This document shows, piece after piece, positions 25,875-35,522 of a stretch of DNA of 64,000 bases (position 1 is its first letter; every line of letters begins with the position of its first letter). The stretch is from Planctomycetales bacterium (GTDB taxonomy: Bacteria; Planctomycetota; Planctomycetia; Isosphaerales; Isosphaeraceae), in the NCBI GenBank assembly GCA_027451885.1, contig DAIDHX010000218.1, forward strand, positions 1-64,000. The letters are read 5' to 3'. Below the pieces are notes generated by a model, which was not told where the DNA came from, did no database searches, and worked only from the letters and a program-made list of their open reading frames with translations. The position numbers were made by a program, and so were the translations under genes.

Positions 25875-26426
25875 GCACCCGGGCGCCCGCAATCCCCCTT
25901 TGACCACGCGAACAGAGACACCGCGGCGTTGTCTGAACAATCACCCCCTTCCACCCTCGCGGAAGGAGACCTCTCCCACCCGGCCTCTTGAATCAGGCGT
26001 GTTCAGCTCGAAAAATTTCGCAAGGAAGGGACTTCGAAATCCAGGGGCGAATCGTGGCCCGTATTCCTTCAACTGGGCAGCCGACAATTCGCTCAGGCAA
26101 TTATCGGAAGCATGCACGGGAAGATGTGTTATAAAGAGCCAAATGCGGTGCGAAAACAAGCTCAGGCCGTACGATTCTACGTAAACCATCGACTCAAAAG
26201 ACTGGTCTTGCTCCACGGTTGCTGTCTGATCCAGAGGTAAGGACCGAATCATAGAGTAGGAGCACAAAGGGCAGGAAGCGAGACGAGTCGCGGCCTAATA
26301 AGCCACTTGATGAGCTCACTGCTCGGCTACATTACATCGAAGGCGCACGTCACGTATTTGACAAAGAAAACAACGGATTGCCCAGGCGCCTTGCCGATCC
26401 CTGTCCATCAACCTCGGGCCCCGAAA
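25875..26426. other. Intergenic stretch before the AAA/TOPRIM pair, nothing recognised
   Basis: About 550 bp, visibly more AT-rich than CinA. It must contain the promoter of the downstream pair, but no convincing -35/-10 was found. A 108-codon frame on the minus strand (25941-26267) has no ribosome site or family likeness. The change in composition at about 25930 may mark the edge of a transferred segment. Confidence 0.4.
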
Positions 26427-27545
26427 ATGATCAAGAACGTACACCTGGACGGCTACCGGAGCTTCGACAGCTACCAACTTTCCGACCTATCGCGTGTGAA
26501 TCTCCTGGTTGGCTTGAACAACTCTGGCAAGACAAGCCTGCTCGAATCCATCCACCTACTCGCTTGTAACGGCGACTTTCGCGTTTTCACTCGAATCGCG
26601 TGGCAGCGCGGTGAGATCGCTTTCGAGGTCGACCAGGAGGACGCAAGGTGGTCAGGCTATCCAGATATGTCCCACTTCTTTTACGGACATGCGTTCGCGG
26701 CCGGTTCTGAGTTCAAGATCAGATCCGAAAACGGGACTGGAGGCATTTGCGTACGGGTGCTAGATCCGTTGGAGGTGCCAGAGAAGCAGCGTCCTCCCGT
26801 ATTCGGAGACCGCTTCCCGCGTTTCAATCTCGGCTTGATGGTGGAGCGCATCGACAGCGGGGATCAATCCGGTGAAAATCAAACAATTCTGCCGGCTACC
26901 GGTGACGGTCTGATACCGCTCGACATCCCTGGCCGTTATCGCCGGATGACGCGGGGCGGTGACGGCAATGCTCCGGTCCAGTTTATCGCAACGGATTCGC
27001 TCGATCGGGCGTCCATGAGCGAGATGTGGGACCGTGTCATCACGGAGGGCCGTGAAAAGGCCGTGGTGAACGCCCTGCGCATCATCGAGCCGAAGCTGAC
27101 CAACATCGCCTTCCTCACGAGCGACAGAGCCCTTCGCCAGGAGCCTCGAGGGGGAATCGTTGTAGGATGCGAGGGCAGCCAGCGACGGTACCCCCTCGGC
27201 AGCTACGGAGAAGGAATGCGGCGGCTGTTCGCCCTGGCGCTTTCGCTCACCCAGGCGAGCGGCGGGCTTCTACTCGTTGACGAAATCGATACTGGGCTCC
27301 ATTACTCGGTGCTGGAAGATGTTTGGCACCTGGTGGTGCAGTCCGCGATCGACAACAACGTGCAGGTCTTCGTCACAACCCATAGTCTGGATTGCATTCG
27401 CGCACTTGCAAATCTCTGCGTGCGTCATCCTGACCTTGGAGATGAGGTATCCCTCCAAAAGATCGACCGCGAATTACGGGAGTCGGTCGCCCTGAACGCG
27501 GAACGGATTGTGATCGCGGCCGAGCAAGACATCGAGGTTCGTTGA
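26427..27545 (+). CDS. AAA ATPase (AAA_15/OLD-like), candidate defence protein
   Basis: The 372-aa ABC-type ATPase carries Walker A GLNNSGKT at residues 29-36, the opening MIKNVHLDGYRSF typical of RecF/OLD-like ATPases, SYGEGMRRLFALAL as a signature-like region, and Walker B LLLVDEIDTGLH followed by VTTHSLDC. It lacks the TOPRIM nuclease domain found at the end of OLD proteins; that function appears to be in the next gene, whose start overlaps its stop by one base. Split ATPase/TOPRIM pairs are known in anti-phage systems such as PARIS. Initiation at 26427 is chosen from the family start. Confidence 0.8.
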   Translation: MIKNVHLDGYRSFDSYQLSDLSRVNLLVGLNNSGKTSLLESIHLLACNGDFRVFTRIAWQRGEIAFEVDQEDARWSGYPDMSHFFYGHAFAAGSEFKIRSENGTGGICVRVLDPLEVPEKQRPPVFGDRFPRFNLGLMVERIDSGDQSGENQTILPATGDGLIPLDIPGRYRRMTRGGDGNAPVQFIATDSLDRASMSEMWDRVITEGREKAVVNALRIIEPKLTNIAFLTSDRALRQEPRGGIVVGCEGSQRRYPLGSYGEGMRRLFALALSLTQASGGLLLVDEIDTGLHYSVLEDVWHLVVQSAIDNNVQVFVTTHSLDCIRALANLCVRHPDLGDEVSLQKIDRELRESVALNAERIVIAAEQDIEVR

Positions 27546-28240
27546 TGGCCGAGAAACGCCCCAAACTCATCGTTGAAGGGAAGGACGATCGGCACACTGT
27601 AATTCATTTCCTGATTCGAAATGGGTTCCCTTACAGCAAAGGCGCCCTGAGTCTCTCGCCCAGCTATCTCCCCGAAGTGATCGAGGCTGAAGGGGTAGAG
27701 AATCTCATCGTCAGTATCGAAACTCGGATCATGACGAGTGCGGCCCAGATTGTTGGATTCGTGCTCGACGCCGACGCTTCCGCGGCGGATCGGTGGAAGG
27801 AAGTACGCCATAAACTCGAAGCGGTGCGTGTCGCGGATCTTCCGATTCAAGTCCCGTCCAACGGCTTCATCGGACGGTCGGAGCAGTACAGGACGATCGT
27901 CGGCGTCTGGATCATGCCCAACAATCAAGACCCAGGCGCGATCGAGGACTTCCTGAAAACACTCATTCCCGAGGCAGACGCCCTGCTCGACCATGCGATC
28001 CATTCAACCCAAGACGCGAGAGCGAAGGGAGCAAGATTTCCTGATGCTCAACTCGAAAAGGCAACCCTTCACACGTGGTTAGCATGGCAAGAGGAACCCG
28101 GCTTGACATACGGCCTTGCGATGAGGGCAAGGTATTTCCAACATGACAGGTCCCAGGGGGCGAGCTTTGTGAACTGGGTTCGATCGCTCTACAAGATCCA
28201 GGATCTTTCTTCACAGACAACGAGCGCGGAAACGGGTTGA
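27545..28240 (+). CDS. DUF3226-like TOPRIM protein
   Basis: The 231-aa protein begins with LIVEGKDDRH, giving the TOPRIM glutamate at residue 11, and has VLDADAS with aspartates 75 and 77. These match the metal-binding residues of TOPRIM nucleases and the DUF3226 family. With the AAA ATPase encoded immediately upstream it would rebuild an OLD-type nuclease from two chains. The trigger and target are unknown. The ATG at 27545 uses the last base of the upstream TGA. Confidence 0.75.
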   Translation: MAEKRPKLIVEGKDDRHTVIHFLIRNGFPYSKGALSLSPSYLPEVIEAEGVENLIVSIETRIMTSAAQIVGFVLDADASAADRWKEVRHKLEAVRVADLPIQVPSNGFIGRSEQYRTIVGVWIMPNNQDPGAIEDFLKTLIPEADALLDHAIHSTQDARAKGARFPDAQLEKATLHTWLAWQEEPGLTYGLAMRARYFQHDRSQGASFVNWVRSLYKIQDLSSQTTSAETG

Positions 28241-28321
28241 TGCACGCGGGTTCTCGTGATAACGGGTCCGAGTCAAGGACGAGTCAGCGATGAGCCAGCC
28301 GCGCATGGAGATTGACAAGCC

Positions 28322-28771
28322 ATGTGCCTTACGCTGACGATTCGAGCGCCGGAGGGGAGCCGAGAGATGCTCACCGCCGCGGTGAACGCGCTCCCGCCGA
28401 GCGCTTTGCGTGACTGGCTGACGATCCGCCGGCCGGCTCGTTTGCGGCTGCCGTGGTCGCGGGCAAGGCCCCCGCAGGCGGGGATTTCCTGCCTTTGTCC
28501 GCTCCTGAGCGAGAGCGCCTGCTGGGACGCAGCAACCTGGGCCATGAACGCTCCGGCCTGCGAGTCCCTGGCCGAGCTGCTCGAGCCCCTCGCGCGTGCG
28601 CTGCCGGGCGCGGAGGTCGAGGTCCTCTGGATCGGCGACGCTCCAGCCACCGAACAGTCTGTCACCGCCGCGGAGCTTGGAACCCTGGCACGAACAAGCG
28701 CGCTGGGCACACACACCCGCTATCGGATCGTCTCGGAGACCGCGGGGGGCGGGCCTGATTCACACAGCTAG
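28322..28771 (+). CDS. Hypothetical protein, 149 aa
   Basis: No family is recognised. The frame begins MCLTLTIRAPEG, has high-GC codon use like the flanking chromosome, and has no signal peptide or helix. The ribosome site is weak. Its 3' end overlaps that of the convergent membrane-protein gene by four bases, a pattern typical of genuine packed genes. Confidence 0.5.
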   Translation: MCLTLTIRAPEGSREMLTAAVNALPPSALRDWLTIRRPARLRLPWSRARPPQAGISCLCPLLSESACWDAATWAMNAPACESLAELLEPLARALPGAEVEVLWIGDAPATEQSVTAAELGTLARTSALGTHTRYRIVSETAGGGPDSHS

Positions 28772-29550
28772 CCCGCTCCAGGCGACTTCCAGTCTGCCCA
28801 GACCTTCGCGGTTGGCTCATGGGCCGACCGGATAAAACGCGCGACTTCGTCGATGAGCGGATCGCGTTCGTGCGGCCTGGCATCAAGCGCCTTGCGCATG
28901 CGCGCGGCAAGCTGGCCCACGGCGTCTGGCCGCTCGGCCTGATCGTCGAGAGCTTTCCGGGCGGTTTCGTCGGGGGGATAGACCGCTGCTCGGCAAAAAA
29001 GCCCGATCACCGCGATCATGGGGTCGGGGTTCTGTGAGAGGTCATTGAGCGACTCGCGCGGGATCGAGTATCCCCGCGCCACGCCGCGGGCCACATTGAC
29101 CGCGAGTGCAAGGCGCAGCCAGCTTGGCCAGCCTTCGCTTTTCGCCACTGCCAGGCCGAAGGCCCGCGGGTCCGCCGCGGCGAGCTCGATGGTCACCCCC
29201 TCGGCAAGCGCCAGCCGGGCCACGTCGGGCAACGTGCGGTCGAGGCTCATCTCGAAGCGCTGGGCGTCTTCCAGGCCAGGAGAATGCGCAACCCGGATCG
29301 CCGCCGCAATCCGCTCCTGCTCGGGCCGGCCTGTATCATAGAGAATGTAAACGTCTCGCAATTCACTCCGCCTGGCGTAGACCCCGTGGCCAAACCAGGC
29401 GAGAAGCCCCACCACGACCGCCAACCCGCCGATCCCCAGGTAAAACAGCCCGCCATACTTCTCTCGCTGGCTCAGCGGGGGCTCGGCGGGAGGCTGGTTG
29501 AGGATCGGCAGCGTGGGAAACCGGATCGGTGACTCGCCGTTGCTTTGCAT
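28768..29550 (-). CDS. Single-pass membrane protein of unknown function
   Basis: The 260-aa protein has a proline-rich N-terminus, one transmembrane helix at about residues 32-55 (GLFYLGIGGLAVVVGLLAWF) and a mostly helical soluble C-terminal domain of 200 residues. The domain is not recognised. It is probably anchored in the inner membrane. The gene follows the radical SAM gene after 36 bp on the same strand and may be in its operon. Confidence 0.65.
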   Translation of the reverse strand: MQSNGESPIRFPTLPILNQPPAEPPLSQREKYGGLFYLGIGGLAVVVGLLAWFGHGVYARRSELRDVYILYDTGRPEQERIAAAIRVAHSPGLEDAQRFEMSLDRTLPDVARLALAEGVTIELAAADPRAFGLAVAKSEGWPSWLRLALAVNVARGVARGYSIPRESLNDLSQNPDPMIAVIGLFCRAAVYPPDETARKALDDQAERPDAVGQLAARMRKALDARPHERDPLIDEVARFIRSAHEPTAKVWADWKSPGAG

Positions 29551-29586
29551 GAGCTGGGTTTCGGGATGCCTGGCCGGGCCGCGTCC

Positions 29587-31146
29587 TTAGAACGAATTCA
29601 CAAGCGGCGACTGACGCGAGGAAACGTCCTTCGCCAGGCGGAACGCGTGATAATGCATCGCCATGTGGAACAGATAGAAGAGCACAAGACCTGGCCGGCG
29701 ATGCACCTTCAAGAACCGCCAGAGCCGCTTGCGATATTCCTTGCGCAGAGGCTTGAAGGGCACGCGCGTGCTGAGCCGGAAGAACAGCCCAACCGCCTGG
29801 AAGAAGAGCACGATCTGCCCGGGAATCATCCTGGGGTGCTTGAGCCAGTTCTCGACCTTCATGATGCCGATTTCAAAGTTGGGGTCGAGGAACAGGGCAT
29901 CGGTTCGTTCGAAGTAGGACTCGGGCGAATAAAGCTGGTTCAGGACGCGAAAGTACCCGTCGCGGAGCTCTTCCTGGCTCATTTGCAAGGGAATGACGTT
30001 GGTGCCGAACTCGCACGGGTCTGAGTAATCAAGCCGGCCGTCGGCGGCGAGGCGGTCGTAGAGCGGCGTTTTGGGAATCGCGGCAAGCATGCCGTTCATC
30101 GAGAAGGCGATCCGGGAGCTCTGGATGAACTCGATCTGGCGGTCGAAGATCGTGGGATCGTCGTTGTCGAACCCCACGATCATGCCGCACCAGACTTCCA
30201 TGCCGGCTTCCTGGATGCGCTTGACCTTCTCGAGCAGCGTGCCCCCTTTGCGGACGTTCTGATATTTTTTGGCCTCGCGGAGCGAATCCTCGTCGGGGCT
30301 CTCGATGCCGACGAATGTGGCCACGAAGTTCGCCCGCGTCATGAGCTCCATGAGCTCGGGATCGTCGGCCAGGTCGATCGAGGCCTCGGTGAAGAAACTC
30401 AAGGGATAGTTGTGCTTCTTCTGCCAGGCGACGATCTCGCGGAGAACTTCCTTGATGACCTTTTTGTTGCCAATCAGGTTATCGTCGACGATGAAGACGA
30501 TGCGCATGCCTGACTTGAGGATCGCCTCGAGCTCGGCGATGACCTGCCTGCAGGTCTTGACGCGGGGTCTGCGCCCGAAGGTCACGATGATGTCGCAGAA
30601 TTCGCACTGGAAGGGGCAACCGCGGGAAAACTGCAAGCTGCCGAAGCCGTAACGTTCCATCTTGAGCAGGTCGAACCGGGGGGTCGGCACGGTGCTCATG
30701 TCGGTTTTTTCGATTTGCTCGTAGCGAAGCTGGTGCAGCCCCTGCCGCCATTCGTTCAGGAAGCGGGGCCAGGTTTCCTCGGCTTCGCCCACGAAGATCA
30801 CGTCGACCAGGTCGCCAAAATAATCTTCCTGAACGGTGATCCAGGGCCCCCCCACGGCGACGAAGCATCCTCTTCGTTTGAGCTCGGAGAGGATTTCTCG
30901 CATCCGGAAGCGCTGAACGCTCATTCCGGTGACGCCCACGATGTCGGCGCGGGCGCAGCGCTCCCAGTCGATGGGCTCGACATTCTCATCGATGATGGTC
31001 ACCGAGTGCTCCGCCGGCGTCAAGGCGGCGAGCAGCGGCAGGCATGCGACGGGAAGATTGGCTTGTTTGCCTGCGAACGAGAGGGCGTGCTCCATGCCCC
31101 AGTACGAGATTTCGAACCGAGGATTGATCAGCACGATATCGGCCAT
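29587..31146 (-). CDS. B12-binding radical SAM protein (DUF4070 type, HpnP-related)
   Basis: The 519-aa enzyme has an N-terminal cobalamin-binding-type domain (IVLINPRFEISYWG, VGVTGMSVQR) and a radical SAM core with cysteines C177, C181 and C184 in CPFQCEFC. The C-terminal region with SPESYFERTDALFLD fits the DUF4070 extension. Overall it resembles hopanoid C-2 methylase (HpnP) and relatives that methylate unreactive carbons, but the substrate cannot be assigned and no hopanoid genes are nearby. MADIVLINP is chosen as the start since the family begins there; the frame stays open to 31230. Confidence 0.8.
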   Translation of the reverse strand: MADIVLINPRFEISYWGMEHALSFAGKQANLPVACLPLLAALTPAEHSVTIIDENVEPIDWERCARADIVGVTGMSVQRFRMREILSELKRRGCFVAVGGPWITVQEDYFGDLVDVIFVGEAEETWPRFLNEWRQGLHQLRYEQIEKTDMSTVPTPRFDLLKMERYGFGSLQFSRGCPFQCEFCDIIVTFGRRPRVKTCRQVIAELEAILKSGMRIVFIVDDNLIGNKKVIKEVLREIVAWQKKHNYPLSFFTEASIDLADDPELMELMTRANFVATFVGIESPDEDSLREAKKYQNVRKGGTLLEKVKRIQEAGMEVWCGMIVGFDNDDPTIFDRQIEFIQSSRIAFSMNGMLAAIPKTPLYDRLAADGRLDYSDPCEFGTNVIPLQMSQEELRDGYFRVLNQLYSPESYFERTDALFLDPNFEIGIMKVENWLKHPRMIPGQIVLFFQAVGLFFRLSTRVPFKPLRKEYRKRLWRFLKVHRRPGLVLFYLFHMAMHYHAFRLAKDVSSRQSPLVNSF

Positions 31147-31374
31147 GAGTGCCGCCGTCCTTATTTCATTCGCCTGGGAAGTCGCTCCGCGAGGAATCTT
31201 GACAGTCCGATCCTGGTATCCATCTTCCAAGCAAAGATATCATGGCCGTATGAAGGAACGGACGGCAAGACCGCATCCCGCGGATCGAAAATGGTCACGC
31301 GGCCGTAAAACAGAGACGAACCGCGGAAAGTCACTCGTCTCACGATCGGCACTGGAGCCTGGGAGGCTTGAACG

Positions 31375-32490
31375 ATGATCCAGAGAGTTTGGACCCTTCC
31401 GGTTTCCTGGCAGTCGGCGTTGGTGTTGATTTTGGTGGTTTTCAGCACGCGAGGTGCGGCGGATACGATCACGACGGTGGCCGGCACCGGCCAGCCGGGC
31501 GCGGGGGAAATGAACAAGCTCGCGCTCAAATCGGCGCTGAACCAGCCTTTTGACGTCGCGGTTGGCAGCCATGGCGAGCTTTTCATCGCTGACACCTTCA
31601 ATCACCGTGTGGTGCGTGTGAACCCTCGCTCGGGCACGGTCTCGCTCGTGGCGGGATCGGGGGAGCCTGGCTTTTCGGGCGACGGCGGGCCTGCCGTGAA
31701 GGCCAGTCTGCACGAGCCCTACGGCCTTGCACTCGACAGCAGTGACAATCTTTACATTGTGGACCGGCTCAACCGCCGCGTGCGCAGGGTTGCACACGGC
31801 AGTGGAACAATCACCACCGTGGCGGGCTCGGGCGCGGGTGATTCATCGGGCGATGGCGGTCCCGCGGTGAATGCCGGCATTGTTGAACCGAATGGTGTCG
31901 CGGTGTCGGAATCGGGCCAGGAGCTTTACATCGCTGACGTCGGCGGTTGCCGCGTCAGGCGCGTGGATCTGACGACGGGGCGAATCTCCACGCTCGCCGG
32001 TACCGGGGTCTGCAAGCACGAGGGTGACGGCGGACTTGCCCGGGATGCTGCGCTCGCGGGTCCGAGAGCGGTTGAGGTCGGGCCGGGCGGCTCGATCTAC
32101 ATCCTCGAACGCGAGGGGAATCGCCTGCGCCTTGTCGACGCCGAGGCCGGACTGATCACCACCATCGCCGGCACAGGCGCCAAAGGTGCACGAGGCGACG
32201 GCGGGCCGGCTCTCAGGGCCGAGTTCAACGGCCCCAAGGAAATGGCCATCACCCGCTCGGGCGATATCCTGATCGTTGACACCGAGAATCATGCCATCCG
32301 CCGCATCGATCACCGCAGCCGGATCGTGACGCGTGTCGCGGGGTTTGGTCAGGCGGGGGGCAGCGGCGACCGCGGCCCAGCCATCGAGGCGCTCCTGAAC
32401 CGCCCACACGGCGTGGCCGTTGCTCCCGATGGCACAATCTACATCGGCGACACGAACAACAACCGCGTGCGCAAGGTCACGCCCCGTTGA
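31375..32490 (+). CDS. Secreted NHL-repeat beta-propeller protein
   Basis: After a signal peptide (about 29 residues, ending near TRGAAD) the 371-aa protein consists of six NHL-type units with the repeated pattern TVAGTG...GDGGPA...NxPxGVAV...IADxxNxRVRRV. NHL propellers bind proteins or ligands outside the cytoplasm, and such proteins are abundant in planctomycetes. No membrane anchor or extra domain is present. It is followed after five bases by an esterase gene, so they may be co-transcribed. Confidence 0.85.
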   Translation: MIQRVWTLPVSWQSALVLILVVFSTRGAADTITTVAGTGQPGAGEMNKLALKSALNQPFDVAVGSHGELFIADTFNHRVVRVNPRSGTVSLVAGSGEPGFSGDGGPAVKASLHEPYGLALDSSDNLYIVDRLNRRVRRVAHGSGTITTVAGSGAGDSSGDGGPAVNAGIVEPNGVAVSESGQELYIADVGGCRVRRVDLTTGRISTLAGTGVCKHEGDGGLARDAALAGPRAVEVGPGGSIYILEREGNRLRLVDAEAGLITTIAGTGAKGARGDGGPALRAEFNGPKEMAITRSGDILIVDTENHAIRRIDHRSRIVTRVAGFGQAGGSGDRGPAIEALLNRPHGVAVAPDGTIYIGDTNNNRVRKVTPR

Positions 32491-32495
32491 CTGCC

Positions 32496-33524
32496 ATGGC
32501 CAATCCCGGTATCCAGCCTCGAAACCCCTTGTCCTCTGACCCACCCTCGTTTGCGCCCCACCCGTGGCTTGCCAATCCGCACGCGCAGACGGTTGTAGGC
32601 CGCTTCCTGGGATTGCCCGCCTCACCCCCCTCGACCACCGCGATCGTCCCGCTTGAAGACGGCGACCGGCTGCTGGTTTACGACTCAGTACCCCCCAGGT
32701 GGAGCGACGGGCGCCCGGCCGCCGTGCTGATCCACGGCCTGGCTGGCTGCGCCCAGGCAACCTACGTGGTCCGACTCGCACGCAGGCTGCTTGCGCTTGG
32801 CATCCGCGTGGTGCGTATGAACCTGAGAAACGCCGGCGAAGGTTTTGGCCTGGCGGTTGGGGTCTATCACGCCGGGCGCGACGACGACGTGCGTGCGGTT
32901 GTCGATTGGCTGGCCGAGCGCGCGCCCGCAGCGCCGATCGCCGTCGTGGGGTTTTCGCTGGGAGCGAGCATCGCTCTCAAACTGGCCGCCGAGCTGCAAA
33001 CGCGACCTAGCCCCGCGATCGACGCCGTGCTCGCGGCTAACCCGCCGCTCGAACTATCCGCATGTGCAATCCAGATCGCACGGCCGGAGAACCGGGTCTA
33101 CGACCGTAGCTTCGTGCGCTGGCTCAAGGCCGCCACGGTGCGCCTGCACGACCGGTTTCCCGAGCTAGGATCGGTGGATCTGAGCCCGGTCAGATCGGTT
33201 CGAGATTTCGACGATCACTACACCGCGCCTCGCAACGGCTTTGCATCCGCCGAGCACTACTACACAGCCTGCAGCGCAGGGCCGCGGCTGGGCGAGATCA
33301 CCGCCCCCACTCTCATCGTCCACGCCGCCGACGATCCGTTCATCCCGGTCTCACCGTTCCTGCGAGAGCTCAACTCAGGCCCGGTCGAGGTCGACCTCGC
33401 CACCCATGGCGGCCATCTTGGCTACATCAGCCGAGAGCCCTGGCTCGGTGACAGACGCTGGCTCGAGGCCAGGCTCGCCCACTGGCTCGCCAGACGCTGG
33501 GGACTGGCCGCCAGAAAGCCCTGA
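32496..33524 (+). CDS. YheT-family alpha/beta hydrolase
   Basis: The 342-aa protein matches the YheT/EMB8 esterase group: FAPHPWLANPHAQTV near the N-terminus, LIHGLAGCAQATYV, the nucleophile elbow GFSLGAS, and the late HAADDPFIP and THGGHLGY loops holding the Asp and His. It is a cytoplasmic carboxylesterase of unknown substrate. The ATG at 32496 is used; an in-frame TTG overlaps the upstream stop. Confidence 0.85.
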   Translation: MANPGIQPRNPLSSDPPSFAPHPWLANPHAQTVVGRFLGLPASPPSTTAIVPLEDGDRLLVYDSVPPRWSDGRPAAVLIHGLAGCAQATYVVRLARRLLALGIRVVRMNLRNAGEGFGLAVGVYHAGRDDDVRAVVDWLAERAPAAPIAVVGFSLGASIALKLAAELQTRPSPAIDAVLAANPPLELSACAIQIARPENRVYDRSFVRWLKAATVRLHDRFPELGSVDLSPVRSVRDFDDHYTAPRNGFASAEHYYTACSAGPRLGEITAPTLIVHAADDPFIPVSPFLRELNSGPVEVDLATHGGHLGYISREPWLGDRRWLEARLAHWLARRWGLAARKP

Positions 33525-33573
33525 TGCCGATTCACCCACGCCTCACGCCAGCCAGTAAGCCCCGACTCGCCTA

Positions 33574-34185
33574 TCAATGCCGATGCTTGCGCGGAATCTC
33601 GCCACGGAGGAACGAGGAAAGCTCCTCGGGATCTTCCAGGTTGAGCTTGATCGGGAACCACTCCCCGGTCGACTCATCCAGGATCGCGGCCTCGGTCTTG
33701 CCGCGAAGATCCATGCGGGGATCGCACCAGATCAGGCGATCGTCCTCATTGGTAAAGCCGTGGCCGTCCCACTGGCCAATGCCCCCTACCGCGTCCCGAA
33801 GCGCAGCCCGCACCGCGTAGACCGCGTCCTCCGCCTGGGGCTGGTTCACAATTGCCTCGGGATAGATCCGAAGCGCATAAATGGCGCGGATCGTTTCAAG
33901 ATATTCCGCGAGCCAGCGGCTGGCCGCGGGTGGCCCACCTGCCTCCAGGCTGTCGATGAACTCAGCAACCTCCTCAGCGCCTAACGTATTAGGGCCGACG
34001 GGATTGCGCTCGATCGTCGTCCACACGTTTTGGAGGTTGCCGTATTCCGGGCCGATGGCGAGGTAGTTGCCCAGGAGGCCGGGATGGTCAACCGACCAGA
34101 TGGAAACGGTCGGTACCGCGCGTTGCAAAGACGCGAGGGGAATATCCCGATCGTTGATCGTGAGCAGGCGAAGGTAGTCACCCAT
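33574..34185 (-). CDS. Hypothetical protein, 203 aa
   Basis: No family is recognised. The protein is acidic, has no signal or membrane segment, and contains QPQAEDAVYAVRAALR and WDGHGFTNEDDRL stretches that suggest a soluble alpha/beta domain. Its ATG overlaps the end of the MFS gene by eight bases, which implies coupled translation with the transporter. Confidence 0.65.
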   Translation of the reverse strand: MGDYLRLLTINDRDIPLASLQRAVPTVSIWSVDHPGLLGNYLAIGPEYGNLQNVWTTIERNPVGPNTLGAEEVAEFIDSLEAGGPPAASRWLAEYLETIRAIYALRIYPEAIVNQPQAEDAVYAVRAALRDAVGGIGQWDGHGFTNEDDRLIWCDPRMDLRGKTEAAILDESTGEWFPIKLNLEDPEELSSFLRGEIPRKHRH

Positions 34186-35482
34186 CGGCCGATTCCGCCA
34201 ACAGACGTCCTCCGCGAGCTACTGGACCTCGAGAGGATTCGAGCGAGGGAGCGTGGTCGACGGCGGACGCGCCTGCCCAGTTCTTTCCCGAAACTGGCGC
34301 CCAAAAGCCTCGCAAAAAATACACTAGCAACGCCCCGTCGATCACGCAAGGGATAAGGAACACAAGAACATCATTCGGGTCAAGATGGTTCGCGATTTCA
34401 CCTGCGCCCACATTGCCCAGGAAAGCTCCGACACCTGAGGTACACACAAGCAGAAGCGCCTGGGCGCTTGCACGCAGGTGTTGGCTCGCGCGGCTATCGA
34501 TGAAGATCTGGCCGCCCACGGTGAAGCATGCGATGCCTGGCCCATGGAGCACGGTTCCGGCCACGGCAAGCCAGAGGGGAGGGCCAAGTGCGAGCATGAG
34601 AAATCGGATAAACCAGCATCCGATGCCGAGGACAAGGACACCCTTGATACCCAGGCGGCGAATGAGGAAGGGCAAGATGGCCAGGGCGGCGACTTCACCG
34701 ATCTGGCCGAGCGTCATGACGGTTGAGGTCCAGGCGCGAGGCAGGCCGCGTGCTTCGAGAAAGCCTGGCATGACCTGGAACATCACGGGAACGGTGAGGT
34801 AGACGCCGAAGGAGGTGACCAGGAAGACGGCGACGTCGCGATTGCGAGCCAGGGCGAGGCTTTCGGCGAAGGCGCCGGCTTGCCTGGCGCCGACGGCGAG
34901 CGGCGGTGTTCGGGGGAGCGTGAGCGAATAGAGGGAAGTGGCCGCCGCGCAGGCAGCCGCCAGTCCGATCGCGGGATACGCGCCTGCGCCCACCTGGGCA
35001 ACCCCCAGCCAGACGATCAGGGCCGATGCGATCCAGCCGCCGGCCATCCAGCCGATCGTGCCCCAGAGCCGTACACGGCCGTACTCGCCCGCGGGGTCGC
35101 GCAGGTTGCGCATCACGAGCGTACCGCTCACGCTGTAGCCAGGGCCCATGAGCGACCAGACGCCCACGAACAGGAGGAAAATCCCAGTCGCGCTTGTAAC
35201 CCATCCCAGCGCCGCGGCCAGAAGCAAAAGTGAGCCCAGGCCGTAGGCGACGACGAGCAGTCGGTCGGCGGTCATGAGGCGGTCGACGAGCTGGCCCATG
35301 CCGAGCGGCACGGCCGCGGATCCGATGGCGAGCGTGGCGAAGATCCAGCCCCGGGCGCGGCCGGAGATTCCCAGGTCGGCAAGGTGAACCGCCAGCAAGG
35401 CCCAGAACGAGCCTTGAACCGCGTAGAGGATCGCGAGCAAGAGCGAGAGCCTCCAGCGGCCTTTGGTGACCGCGGGATTCAT
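34178..35482 (-). CDS. MFS transporter (nucleoside:H+ symporter-like)
   Basis: The 434-aa carrier has 12 predicted helices. The segment RNLRDPAGEYGRVRLWGTIGWMAGGW between helices 4 and 5 is characteristic of the NupG/LacY-like MFS subgroup that moves nucleosides or small aromatic acids with protons. The ATG at 35482 places the first helix at the usual position; a frame extension to 35854 is proline- and arginine-rich and not coding-like. It is 40 bp downstream of the AsmA-like gene on the same strand. Confidence 0.85.
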   Translation of the reverse strand: MNPAVTKGRWRLSLLLAILYAVQGSFWALLAVHLADLGISGRARGWIFATLAIGSAAVPLGMGQLVDRLMTADRLLVVAYGLGSLLLLAAALGWVTSATGIFLLFVGVWSLMGPGYSVSGTLVMRNLRDPAGEYGRVRLWGTIGWMAGGWIASALIVWLGVAQVGAGAYPAIGLAAACAAATSLYSLTLPRTPPLAVGARQAGAFAESLALARNRDVAVFLVTSFGVYLTVPVMFQVMPGFLEARGLPRAWTSTVMTLGQIGEVAALAILPFLIRRLGIKGVLVLGIGCWFIRFLMLALGPPLWLAVAGTVLHGPGIACFTVGGQIFIDSRASQHLRASAQALLLVCTSGVGAFLGNVGAGEIANHLDPNDVLVFLIPCVIDGALLVYFLRGFWAPVSGKNWAGASAVDHAPSLESSRGPVARGGRLLAESADG

Positions 35483-35522
35483 CGCGTGCTCCGGATGAGA
35501 AGCTCGGATGCGGGGCTGGGCG

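Noticed and set aside
25941-26267. 108-codon minus frame upstream of the AAA gene
   Set aside because: No ribosome site and no family likeness, in a stretch expected to hold a promoter.
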